The notes: generated by a model from the letters alone, not told the origin. Positions 6,754 to 14,384 are shown, counted from the first letter of the stretch. The stretch is DNA of 21,443 bases from F23-B02 sp946405205 (GCA_946405205.1 CAMJGL010000024.1:1-21443); one strand, 5' to 3'. Translations and numbers: made by a program.

Positions 6754-8670
6754 TCAAATGCTCATGACCGCTTCATATGCTTCGCCGGTCGCGGCGAGGA
6801 TATTGCGGCACTTGTTGCTGTCTCCGATGGGGATGACCCTGCATATATCCGAAAGCTCTTCGCCCGCCTTTGCGTCGGGAGCCCAGCCCATGGCCAGCAG
6901 CACGGTGTCGCAGGCGATCTCTTTCCTGCCCTCGGCAGTCTCAACAACGATGCCGTTGTCATTGACCTCCGCCAGCTTCGTGCCGGTGAGATAGGTGCCG
7001 CTGCCGTTTGCCATCATCTCGCGCAGGATGTTGTCGTTCTGGACGAAGGGAGGCTCCGGCATGATCTTATCCGCCATCTCCACAACGGTGACCTCATGGC
7101 CCACCGTGTCAAAGTGGATGGCCGCTTCGACGCCGACCTGGCCGCCGCCGATGATGGCCAGCCTCTTTCCGAGAGGTACCTGGCAGCGCAGCGCCGCCTC
7201 GCAGGAATAGACGTTGCTCCTGTCAAGACCGGGGATGGACTTGGGGCGGACCACGGTGCCGCCGGCCGCCCAGATCAGCACATCGGGCTTGAATTCGGAA
7301 ACGGTCTTCCTTGTGGCTTCCTTGTAGAAGCGGACGGGGATGCCCGCCTTTATGAGCTGAACGTTGTAATACTGGGGCAGGCGGATCATATCGGCCTTCA
7401 TATAGGGCGCGGAGGCCGCCAGGGTCTTGCCGCCGATGGTGCCGGTCTTTTCCCAGAGCTCCACCTCGTGTCCGGCCTGCTTTGCAAGCAGCGCCGCGGT
7501 GCAGCCGCCGGGGCCGCCGCCGACAACCAGGACCTTTTTGGCTTCCGCCGCTTTGGGCATGGGCCGCTCGTCCTCATAGCCGGTAAAGGGGTTGAGCGCG
7601 CATTCCACATGCCGGTACTTCAGCACGTTGCCGATGCAGCCCTCGTTGCAGGAGATGCAGGGGAGGATGTCCTCCGGCCTGCCTTCAGCGATCTTTTTGG
7701 GCAGCTCGGGATCCGCCAGCAGGCCGCGGCCGATGATCGTGAAATCGCATATGTCGTTTTTCAGCGCGGCTTCCGCCTTTTCATAGTTGGAGAGCCTGCC
7801 GTGGGTCAGAACGGGGATACCGACATTCTCTTTTACGGCTTTCGCGGATTTGAGCTGCATGACCGCTTCCTGATAGAACAGCGCGGGCATGGACAGCTGC
7901 CACTTCTCATAGCAGCCCGCGTCAACGTGCAGGGCGTCCACTCCCTGCGCCTCGAGGTACTTCGCCAGCTCAATGCCCTCGTCGAGCTGACGGAAGCCGG
8001 GATAGGGAACGCCGTGGTCGGGGCAGAACTTTACCATCACGGGCACATCGGCTCCGGCGCATTTGCGCACCGCCGCGATCTGCTCCAGCAGGAAGGTGGC
8101 GCGGCCTTTGACGTCTCCGCCGTACTTGTCCGTGCGGGTGTTCCATGCGGCGGTCAGGAACTGGTCGTTCAGATATCCGCCGTAGGCGTGCATCTCATAG
8201 GCGTCTGCGCCGGCGGCGCGGGTCAGCCTTACGGTCCTTTCCGTCTCGTCAAGAAGTCTCTGTATCTCCTCCGTGGTCAGCTCGTGGCATTTCACGTTGG
8301 GCGCGTACAGCCAGCTGCACGCGGAGGCGCTGATGGGAACAGGGTACATCTTGGCCGGACCGGCCATGCGTCCGCAGCCCGGCATGAGCTGCACGCAGAC
8401 CTTGCAGCCCGCATTGTGCGCCCGGTCGCAGATCTCCTTGAAGTTATCGAAGTTGTCCTCAGTTATGACCAGAGACGAGGACGTGTCCTCGAAGTAGTCC
8501 GTGACCATCATGTTCACCAGTATCATGGCCGCGCCGCCCTCGGCGCGCTTGACGAAATACTCCACGGCCTTGCGTCCGATCTCCCCGAAGTGGGGGCCCA
8601 TCGGCGCCATAAGGATACGGTTTTTCAGCTCAAGCTTGCCTATTCTGCCCGGGCTCGTAATGATTGGCAT
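6754..8670 (-). CDS. Old Yellow Enzyme-type FMN/4Fe-4S/FAD oxidoreductase (enoate reductase/BaiCD-like)
   Basis: The 638-residue enzyme has the two-part build of 2,4-dienoyl-CoA reductase, 2-enoate reductase and BaiCD/BaiH. Residues 1-330 form an FMN TIM barrel (LKNRILMAPMG, HGRLSNYEKAE, IIGRGLLADPEL). A 4Fe-4S site follows: Cys338, Cys341, Cys345, Cys357 (CISCNEGC, then C after 11 residues). Then come an FAD-binding VVGGGPGG (382-389) and an NAD(P)H-binding IIGGGQVG (506-513). The barrel motif HAYGGYL places Tyr166 where E. coli DCR has its catalytic Tyr; DAGCYEKW (250-257) resembles 2-enoate reductases rather than DCR. It should reduce or form a C=C conjugated to a carbonyl, probably in the cytoplasm. 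AAAGGAG lies upstream of the ATG. Substrate is unknown. Confidence 0.93.
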   Translation of the reverse strand: MPIITSPGRIGKLELKNRILMAPMGPHFGEIGRKAVEYFVKRAEGGAAMILVNMMVTDYFEDTSSSLVITEDNFDNFKEICDRAHNAGCKVCVQLMPGCGRMAGPAKMYPVPISASACSWLYAPNVKCHELTTEEIQRLLDETERTVRLTRAAGADAYEMHAYGGYLNDQFLTAAWNTRTDKYGGDVKGRATFLLEQIAAVRKCAGADVPVMVKFCPDHGVPYPGFRQLDEGIELAKYLEAQGVDALHVDAGCYEKWQLSMPALFYQEAVMQLKSAKAVKENVGIPVLTHGRLSNYEKAEAALKNDICDFTIIGRGLLADPELPKKIAEGRPEDILPCISCNEGCIGNVLKYRHVECALNPFTGYEDERPMPKAAEAKKVLVVGGGPGGCTAALLAKQAGHEVELWEKTGTIGGKTLAASAPYMKADMIRLPQYYNVQLIKAGIPVRFYKEATRKTVSEFKPDVLIWAAGGTVVRPKSIPGLDRSNVYSCEAALRCQVPLGKRLAIIGGGQVGVEAAIHFDTVGHEVTVVEMADKIMPEPPFVQNDNILREMMANGSGTYLTGTKLAEVNDNGIVVETAEGRKEIACDTVLLAMGWAPDAKAGEELSDICRVIPIGDSNKCRNILAATGEAYEAVMSI

Positions 8671-8700
8671 ACTATTCGCTCCTTTACAGATGAATTATTT

Positions 8701-9960
8701 TTAATGAACGGTGCGCAGCTTCTTGGCAGAAGATACCGCCAGCACCGCGCCGATCGCTATCAGTGCATACACCGCCATGCATACGTACCATGCGGTCTGG
8801 TAAGAGCCGACTGCCGTACGGATACCGGAGGTGAGCATCGGGCCAACCATGCAGCCGGCCATAAAGAACGTGTTGCCAAGCCCGTATATACCGCCGAAGT
8901 CCTTATGTCCGAAGCACATACCGGTGAGCAGCGGGGGAGCCAGAGAGGTGATGGCAGCGCCAAAGGGCAGGATAGCCATTGCGGCATAGCTGGCCCACGC
9001 GCCGGATGCGGGAACCATGGCCAGGAACACCAGGGAGACCACGGCGATGACCGCCGTAAGTACGGAGCCCTTGGAAATGCCGACCTTGTCGATGATGGGG
9101 CCTATAACGAGCTTGCCGACTATTCCCGCTCCGCTGAACACCGCAAACACGGGAGCATAATCAATCCCGTTTTCGATCAGGTAGGTGGGCACCTGGGTCG
9201 CGATGCCGGCCGCCGCGATACCGCAGCAGATGAGGCACAGCGCATACAGCCAGAAGGATGCGGTCTTTACGGCCTCGCCCTTGCTGAGACCGGCCCAGCT
9301 CGGAGCCTGCGACGCCGCCTGCTGTTTCTGCACGTCGGCCGCGCCTTCTTTTCTGTAAGGCTCAAGTCCCATTTCCTCGGGAGTCTTGCGGACGAGAAGC
9401 AGCACGACGACCGCGGTGACCGCCACGATGAGCGCAGTCACGCGGAAGCCGGCGCGCCAGCCCATATCCGCGATTATTCCGGCGGCAAGGCCGGAGAACA
9501 GCATTCCGCCAAGGCCCGAGCCTGTAAACACGATGCTCGTTACAAGCGCTTTCTTGTCAACGAACCAACGGGAGATGATAAAGTTTATGGGAACATAGGT
9601 CATTGCGGAAAACGCAAAGTTTGCTACAAAGAACGTCACATAAAGCTGCCACAGGCTGGTTATATAGCTCTGCGCCAGGATCGCCAGCGCGGCAACTACG
9701 CCGCCGACAAACATGAACACACGGGTGTTGCCCTTGGTGATCTTGCTGGCCGCGAATAGGCTGAAGCACATTCCGGCCACAGTCGATGCGATGTTGGAAA
9801 CGTTGAATTCAACATAGCTGGTGCCGAACTCAGTGCAGATCGGGACCTGATAATAAGAGTAAAAATTGCTCAGAAACACCATGGGGAACATGGCGATCAA
9901 AAACAGACACGCGACGACTATCCAGCCATAGAAAAGCTTTCTTTTCTTTCCGGATTCCAA
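8701..9960 (-). CDS. MFS transporter, monocarboxylate/oxalate-formate-antiporter-like
   Basis: The protein of about 419 residues has about 12 hydrophobic helices. It opens with KRKLFYGWIVVACLFLIAMF and has the OFA-like VFLSNFYSYYQVPICTEFG, a central cytoplasmic loop after LVRKTPEEMGLEPYRKEG, and a second half starting at FWLYALCLICCGI. Such carriers move organic anions by H+ symport or exchange. I choose the TTG at 9960: AGGAGGAGG lies just 6 nt before it, while the upstream in-frame ATG at 10017 has no ribosome site and would add 19 basic residues. It is the first gene of the operon, 30 nt before the oxidoreductase. BaiG, the bile-acid importer of bai operons, is also an MFS protein, so substrate uptake is the likely role. 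Confidence 0.9.
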   Translation of the reverse strand: MESGKKRKLFYGWIVVACLFLIAMFPMVFLSNFYSYYQVPICTEFGTSYVEFNVSNIASTVAGMCFSLFAASKITKGNTRVFMFVGGVVAALAILAQSYITSLWQLYVTFFVANFAFSAMTYVPINFIISRWFVDKKALVTSIVFTGSGLGGMLFSGLAAGIIADMGWRAGFRVTALIVAVTAVVVLLLVRKTPEEMGLEPYRKEGAADVQKQQAASQAPSWAGLSKGEAVKTASFWLYALCLICCGIAAAGIATQVPTYLIENGIDYAPVFAVFSGAGIVGKLVIGPIIDKVGISKGSVLTAVIAVVSLVFLAMVPASGAWASYAAMAILPFGAAITSLAPPLLTGMCFGHKDFGGIYGLGNTFFMAGCMVGPMLTSGIRTAVGSYQTAWYVCMAVYALIAIGAVLAVSSAKKLRTVH

Positions 9961-10007
9961 AGTTATCCTCCTCCTTTGATTATTGTTTTTCTTTCTGTTA
10001 ACGACCC

Positions 10008-10034
10008 GAAGCCGCATGCCGGCCCGGCGGCTTC
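10008..10034 (-). promoter_or_regulatory. GC-rich hairpin in the leader of the transporter mRNA
   Basis: Arms GAAGCCGC (10008-10015) and GCGGCTTC (10027-10034) are perfect; the 11-nt loop holds a CCGG-type inner palindrome. It has no T run on either side, so it is not a simple terminator. It lies about 50 nt upstream of the TTG start. Confidence 0.55.
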
Positions 10035-10090
10035 CTTTGACTCAATCAAAGCACATTGTTAAACTTGTCGCAAGTGAACTGCATTGTTAA
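10035..10090. promoter_or_regulatory. Palindromes and direct repeats in the divergent control region
   Basis: Three motifs lie close together: CTTTGA-CTCAA-TCAAAG (10035-10051), ACTTG-TCG-CAAGT (10063-10075), and the direct repeat CATTGTTAA at 10054-10062 and 10082-10090 (28 bp apart). They are good candidates for binding sites of the divergent regulator, but none has been matched to a known site. Confidence 0.45.
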
Positions 10091-10102
10091 TTTTTGAACG
10101 CA

Positions 10103-10131
10103 AATGTACGCATCAGGAAAGCTTGCCGCAA
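10103..10131 (-). promoter_or_regulatory. Candidate promoter of the four-gene operon
   Basis: On the minus strand TTGCGG (10131-10126) and TACATT (10108-10103) are 17 bp apart. The -35 element lies inside the 25-bp palindrome, which would let a bound regulator block or recruit polymerase. Both boxes depart from consensus, so other starts are possible. Confidence 0.4.
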
Positions 10132-10144
10132 TTTGCAGCAAGCT
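10120..10144. promoter_or_regulatory. 25-bp near-perfect palindrome, probable operator
   Basis: The arms are AGCTTGC-C-GCAA and TTGC-A-GCAAGCT around a central T; only one symmetric pair mismatches. Its half TTGCCGCAA is close to TTGTCGCAA in the palindrome at 10063-10075, with CTTG starts 58 bp apart. No T run follows, so a protein-binding site is more likely than a terminator. Confidence 0.6.
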
Positions 10145-10181
10145 GAAACCTTCAATTTTCTCCGTTTTTTATTGCTCTTGC

Positions 10182-10210
10182 TTGTTTTGGATGTGAAAAT
10201 GTGATATTTT
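10182..10210 (+). promoter_or_regulatory. Candidate promoter of the HTH regulator gene
   Basis: TTGTTT (10182-10187), a 17-bp spacer ending TGA (extended -10 element), and TATTTT (10205-10210) lie about 50 bp upstream of the ATG at 10261, in an AT-rich stretch. Confidence 0.45.
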
Positions 10211-10260
10211 ATTGTATAAGTTAATAAAATAACTTTATCAATTCTTCAGGAGGGCGGAAA

Positions 10261-11712
10261 ATGACTTTTGGACAAACATTAAGGCAATTGTTGTCCGTTG
10301 GCGGCGTGAAGCTCACTCATCTTGCCAACGGCCTCGGCTACGATTCGTCCTATGTGAGCCGATGGATAAATGATATAAAATCGCCCTCCCTGAAAAACAA
10401 CAGCGAGCTGTTTTTCAAGATATCCGAGACTATAATAAGCTGCTGCACGGACAGCGGCCTTGAGCAGCTCAGACAGCAGTACTGCCCGGACGGCGACGAC
10501 CTGTATTCCGCGCTCGCGCAGCTCCTGCAGGACGCCTATAAGAATCCGGGGCAGGACGAGCCTTTCGCGGCGTACATAGAAAGAAACGCCTCCTATTTCC
10601 CCGGCGGGAGCAGCACTAAGTTTGGATTCAAAAACTTCCGTGATGCTTTTTTCGCCGCCGCCAAGGCCAGCGGGCGGGATATGGTCGAATGTATCTGCAA
10701 TGTCCGGCTCAGCTTGAGCGGGAATACGCCTGTTGATTTTTTCCCTTCCGTATCGCCTGACGCGGGCGCCAAGGACCGCTTCCGCATCATGATCCACCAG
10801 CTGATAGACGTGGATGATTTTGAACAGAACGTCGACCCCTGCTGCGCGGCGATCTGTACATTCACCAGATATAACAAGGACGTGCTTTATACCTTCTATG
10901 AGTATGACCGGCAGAAGGAGGAGCATCCTTTCTTTGAAAACTACATGCTCATCGAAAGCAGCATGATGCAGTTTTCCTTCAAAAATCCGCTCACCAAAAG
11001 GAATGACACGATCATAAGCTTTGACAGCACGGTCAACCGCAATGATTTTTTACTGTTAAAGTCCAAGCTGGCGTTTATGCCCAAGGTGCTGAAATTCTAT
11101 TCGCGCAATGAAATGAAGAACAGTTATCAGTTCCTTTATAATTATGTGATGGATGGGAACATCCGCTTTTTCCTTGATTTTATGCAGCCCATCTATATGT
11201 CCTCGGAGCTTTTTGAAAAAATCGGCGTGAAGTATTTCCCCGGCTTCGACTGCAGCGGCTTCATGTTCCAATACCACCGTCTCTGCGCCAACACCACAAA
11301 AGAGGTCATTTTATACAGCTCGGCGTTCTTAAACTACATTTGCGACGGAGAGATCTTTATTTTCGGAAAGAAAATAGTTCTGGACATATATGAGCGCATC
11401 GAGCATCTGGAGCAGATCATCATGAACGCCGAAGAAGGAAAATGTCGGATCACTATCCTGAGTGATATCAACCCCCTGCTCAACCGCGAAGACACCAAGC
11501 TGTCGTTCTTTCTCAGCAGCAAATCCGGCTTTCTGGTCGCCGTCGGGGACAGCGAGACGCCCATCATCCGCTTCCGTTCCGTCCGGACCGTCGACCATTT
11601 CAATGAGTTTTTCACCCACATCCTCGGGCTGGACAGCAATTACCTCATTTCAGGCCAGCAAAGCCTGGATTTTATAAAGAGAGGGCTGGATATCCTCAAG
11701 AGCGATATTTAA
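10261..11712 (+). CDS. Large HTH-domain regulator of unrecognised family
   Basis: The 483-residue protein begins with an XRE/lambda-repressor-like helix-turn-helix (about residues 3-55: LRQLLSVGGVKLTHLANGLG, YDSSYVSRWINDIKSPS). The remaining 420 residues match no domain I recognise. They contain no obvious membrane helix, no metal-binding cysteine cluster and no receiver signature, and look like a soluble alpha/beta sensing domain. CAGGAGGG precedes the ATG and a strong terminator follows the stop. It diverges from the transporter-reductase-SnoaL-SDR operon across a palindrome-rich 300-bp region, so control of that operon by the transported compound is the likely job. Base composition looks more AT-rich than the flanking housekeeping genes, a mild hint of transfer. 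Confidence 0.88.
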   Translation: MTFGQTLRQLLSVGGVKLTHLANGLGYDSSYVSRWINDIKSPSLKNNSELFFKISETIISCCTDSGLEQLRQQYCPDGDDLYSALAQLLQDAYKNPGQDEPFAAYIERNASYFPGGSSTKFGFKNFRDAFFAAAKASGRDMVECICNVRLSLSGNTPVDFFPSVSPDAGAKDRFRIMIHQLIDVDDFEQNVDPCCAAICTFTRYNKDVLYTFYEYDRQKEEHPFFENYMLIESSMMQFSFKNPLTKRNDTIISFDSTVNRNDFLLLKSKLAFMPKVLKFYSRNEMKNSYQFLYNYVMDGNIRFFLDFMQPIYMSSELFEKIGVKYFPGFDCSGFMFQYHRLCANTTKEVILYSSAFLNYICDGEIFIFGKKIVLDIYERIEHLEQIIMNAEEGKCRITILSDINPLLNREDTKLSFFLSSKSGFLVAVGDSETPIIRFRSVRTVDHFNEFFTHILGLDSNYLISGQQSLDFIKRGLDILKSDI

Positions 11713-11723
11713 AAGACGCAGAA

Positions 11724-11758
11724 CAAGCTCCCGCAGTGATACGGGAGCTTGTTTTTTT
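11724..11758 (+). terminator. Rho-independent terminator of the regulator gene
   Basis: The same perfect 10-bp stem CAAGCTCCCG / CGGGAGCTTG as after rpsR, with loop CAGTGATA, is followed by seven T. Confidence 0.93.
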
Positions 11759-11762
11759 ATAT

Positions 11763-12156
11763 CCCGCCTGTCGGCGGGCGGACGAGCGATACTCGCCCCT
11801 ACAATGATGGGGTGTTCTTTAATTATCCTGCCGTAGGGGCGGCCATTGGCCGTCCGCCTGTGGAAATTCGCAGCGATGCGAAACAGAGCGCGAGTGCAGA
11901 AGATTGTTTCCCACATCACCGGTCGAGCTGTCGCAAAAATGATACATTCCGTTCTAAATGCGAATCGGCCGTGCGCCGAGCACCGGACGAGCGATGCTCG
12001 GTCTTGGCAGACTGCCAATTCGCATTAAGATCGTGCGTTTCTATATTGCGACAGCCCGATTATGTTCTGCGGAGGTTTTCGGTATTTTGCCATTCTCTGA
12101 ATGACAGAACGGTTTTATAATCGCACCCGTAGGGGCGAGCATTGCTCGTCCGCCGA
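11763..12156. repeat. Family 1 repeats between regulator and protease genes
   Basis: The small hairpin CCCGCC-TGT-CGGCGGG near 11763 and an end module (GGACGAGCGATACTCGCCCC, 11781) lead into a nearly full copy from 11833 to about 12000. That copy's last bases (CCCCTAC) are replaced by GTCTTGGCAGACTGCC. An inverted stretch with CATTCTCTGAATGACAGAAC follows, then the end module GTAGGGGCGAGCATTGCTCG (from 12129). The block stops 16 bp before the protease stop codon. No gene is seen inside. Confidence 0.8.
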
Positions 12157-12171
12157 GCACACAGCCGCCGG

Positions 12172-13416
12172 TCAGTTGCCGAAGCCGAAGATGCCGGGGA
12201 GGGAGCCGTAGCCGCTTTGCTGCGAGCTCTGGCGGTTATCTTCATTGGCAAGCGCCGACTGTATCTGCTCGCCGACGGTGACGTCGACGCTTATTGTCTT
12301 GCCCTGGCGGTAGACGGTGAGCGTCAGGGTATCGCCGACGGAGGCCGCGCTCACGGCCTCGGACAGGCCGGTTCTGCCGGATATCTCCTTGCCGTTTACG
12401 GCGGTGATGATGTCGTTTACCTGAAGTCCGGCCTTCTCGGCGGGGCTGTCCTCGCTGACGGCCCTGACGGCGGCGCCCGCGGGCAGGCCGTAGCCCATGG
12501 TCTCCTCGCTGACGTCCGTCACCGTAACGCCGATGTACGGCTTTGCGACGTAGCCGTTTTCGATGATGCTCTCGACGATGCCGCGGACGTGATTTATTGG
12601 GATGGCGAAGCCGATGTTGTCGATGGATGCGCCGGTGCCGGAGCCGGAGTATTTCGCGTTGGTGATGCCGATGACCTCGCCGTAGAGATTAAACAGCGCG
12701 CCGCCGGAGTTGCCGGAGTTTATGGCGCAGTCGGTCTGGATGAGGTTCATCGTGACGCTGTTTGAAAGGGTAATCTCGCGGTTGAGCGCGCTCACCGCGC
12801 CGGACGTGAGCGAGAAGGTCAGCTCGCCGAGGGGGTTGCCTATCGCAACGACGCTGTCGCCGACGTTCAGATTGTCCGAATCGCCCAGGACGACGGGAGT
12901 CAGGCCGTCGGCGTCGATCTTCAGCACGGCGATGTCGCTGCTCTCGTCATAGCCTATGAGCGCGGCGTCGTAGCTCTTTCCGTCGTAAAGCGTGACGCTT
13001 ATGGAGTTTGACGACTCGATGACGTGGTAGTTTGTCAGGACATAGCCGTCCGCGGTGAGGATAAAGCCGGAGCCGGAGGCCGCCGAGGTGGTCTGGAAGC
13101 CCCAGTAGTTGGTCGTGACCGAGGTGGTTATGCCGACGGTCGAATTCACGTTCGCGGCATAGACCTCCGCGGCGGTCATGAGCTTGCCGGTGTCGACCTT
13201 GGCGACGTCGATGACGGAGGACTCGCGCTGCCCCTCGTATACCGTGGTGCTGCCCTTACCGAACAGCGAGTTTCCTATCGCCGAGCCCAGAAGCCCCATG
13301 AGCAGTGCCAGCACAAGGCCGACCGCCACGAACACGGTCATTTTCTTCTTTCCGCCGGCGGGCGCAGGAGCGCCGCTGTTGTCCGGCTGATAATTCTCGT
13401 TATACATATTATCCAT
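12172..13416 (-). CDS. HtrA/DegP-type serine protease with PDZ domain
   Basis: The 414-residue protein has a short cytoplasmic N-terminus, one membrane helix (about 26-48), a trypsin-like domain (about 85-280) with the triad His131 (TNYHVIE), Asp161 (SSDIAVLKI) and Ser237 (GNSGGALFN), and one PDZ domain (about 290-385, starting PYIGVTV, with GLQVNDIITAVNGKEI). The C-terminal tail is Gln/Ser/Gly-rich. This is the usual Firmicutes HtrA layout: a membrane-anchored extracellular quality-control protease for misfolded proteins. The ATG at 13416 follows GGGAGGT. It has its own promoter at 13437-13464. The response regulator/kinase pair lies upstream on the other strand, a setting often seen for htrA, but control is not shown. 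Confidence 0.95.
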   Translation of the reverse strand: MDNMYNENYQPDNSGAPAPAGGKKKMTVFVAVGLVLALLMGLLGSAIGNSLFGKGSTTVYEGQRESSVIDVAKVDTGKLMTAAEVYAANVNSTVGITTSVTTNYWGFQTTSAASGSGFILTADGYVLTNYHVIESSNSISVTLYDGKSYDAALIGYDESSDIAVLKIDADGLTPVVLGDSDNLNVGDSVVAIGNPLGELTFSLTSGAVSALNREITLSNSVTMNLIQTDCAINSGNSGGALFNLYGEVIGITNAKYSGSGTGASIDNIGFAIPINHVRGIVESIIENGYVAKPYIGVTVTDVSEETMGYGLPAGAAVRAVSEDSPAEKAGLQVNDIITAVNGKEISGRTGLSEAVSAASVGDTLTLTVYRQGKTISVDVTVGEQIQSALANEDNRQSSQQSGYGSLPGIFGFGN

Positions 13417-13436
13417 AGTTCGTACCTCCCGGTTGA

Positions 13437-13464
13437 ATTATATGCTTTTATCTTAATCTTGAAA
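13437..13464 (-). promoter_or_regulatory. Sigma-70-type promoter of the HtrA-type gene
   Basis: On the minus strand TTTCAA (13464-13459), a 16-bp spacer and a perfect TATAAT (13442-13437) lie about 20 bp before the ATG. Confidence 0.65.
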
Positions 13465-13498
13465 CGCAGTTCTGCCGCCCATGTCGCTGCTGTCGGGC

Positions 13499-13606
13499 TT
13501 ATAGCTCGCCGCAGTCCGAGCCGTTGACGGTGATATAGCTGTAGCTGCACAGGGGCACGTCCGCGGGGCTTATCTCCTGCTTGAGCTCATGCCGGTATCT
13601 CGTCAC
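13499..13606 (-). CDS. Small ORF (35 aa), hypothetical
   Basis: A GTG at 13606 sits 9 nt after AGGAGG (13621-13616). The 35 residues begin VTRYRHELKQEISPADVPLC and end with NGSDCGEL. The peptide is not repeat-derived and has two Cys and a mixed acidic/basic composition. Its Shine-Dalgarno site overlaps the stop codon (TAG) of another short reading frame at 13620, as in coupled genes. I do not recognise the family. It ends 82 nt before the HtrA-type ATG, and the HtrA promoter lies in that gap. Confidence 0.45.
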   Translation of the reverse strand: MTRYRHELKQEISPADVPLCSYSYITVNGSDCGEL

Positions 13607-13619
13607 GCCGGTATTCCTC

Positions 13620-13769
13620 CTATTCAAAGCGAAGCATTTCGCGTGATATCTGGTCTGCCTCTTTTGGCTCACGTCCCGGATGCCAGGGCGGGCAGTTGCC
13701 TTGATTGGTTTTTGTGGGGTTTTGCTCAGGAGGATACCCCCCCTTGCCGATAACAGAATATATCCCCAA
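13620..13769 (-). pseudogene. Possible 3' remnant of a gene cut by repeats
   Basis: A reading frame ends with NCPPWHPGREPKEADQ and ISREMLRFE directly before the AGGAGG of the 35-residue ORF. The peptide looks like real protein, but no ribosome site stands before any start; a TTG at 13769 is the furthest plausible one before the frame runs into repeat-derived sequence. It could be the tail of a truncated gene or a very small gene. Confidence is low. Confidence 0.3.
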
Positions 13770-13788
13770 CCTGAAACAAACCCAAAAC

Positions 13789-14330
13789 TGCTCGCCGCAG
13801 GGGCAATTCGCGTTGAGAATGGCGGTTGTCTCTTTTGCGCTATCCCGATTATTCTTTGCGGAGGTTTTCGAGATATTTCCATTCTCTAAATGACAGAGCA
13901 ATTCTAATCCCCCACCCGTAGGGGCGGCCATTGGCCGTCCGCCTGTGGAAATTCGCAGCGATGTGGAAAAAGCGCGAGTGCAAAAGAGATTACATACAAT
14001 CTCACGGGTCGGGCTGACGCAATAACGACACCCGCCGTTCTCAACACGAATCGCCCCTGTGGCAGCAGCGGACGAGCAATGCTCGCCCCTACGACTTGTG
14101 ATTTTTTGCGGTAAGGTCATTTTTAGAATGGAAACATAACGACAATTGCCAATCTCACAGGTCGGGCTGACGCAATTACGACACCCGCCGTTTTCAGCGC
14201 GAATCGCCCCTGCGGCAGCAGCGGACGAGCGATGCTCGCCCCTACGGGTGCGTAATGATATTAAGAGCGCGAGTGCATAAACGATAATTGCCAATCTCAC
14301 AGGTCGGGCACCGGCAATAGCGACTATTTG
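13789..14330. repeat. Family 1 repeat block upstream of the response regulator
   Basis: A partial inverted piece (CTCGCCGCAGGGGCAATTCG onward, ending CATTCTCTAAATGACAGAGC) leads to a full copy at 13918-14092 (175 bp, GTAGGGGCGGCC... to ...GCTCGCCCCTAC). A second partial copy ends at 14245 (GCGGACGAGCGATGCTCGCC then CCTAC), and a remnant with CTCACAGGTCGGGCACCGGC runs to about 14318. Repeat-derived ORFs in both strands are not genes. Confidence 0.85.
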
Positions 14331-14356
14331 AAGCGTGGCAACGAATTGAAAAAACC

Positions 14357-14384
14357 TTGATTTTTAATGTATTGCTGATAGAAT
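14357..14384 (+). promoter_or_regulatory. Sigma-70-type promoter of the two-component operon
   Basis: TTGATT (14357-14362), a 16-bp spacer and TAGAAT (14379-14384) lie about 55 bp upstream of the response regulator start, just after the repeat block ends. Confidence 0.55.

Noticed and set aside
7096..9759. Long open frame of 887 codons on the plus strand
   Set aside because: It is antisense to the reductase and transporter, whose motifs and ribosome sites are clear. The translation has no domain and the composition of a GC-rich shadow frame.
10120..10144. Palindrome as a transcription terminator
   Set aside because: No T run follows on either strand, and it lies between divergent genes over a candidate promoter.
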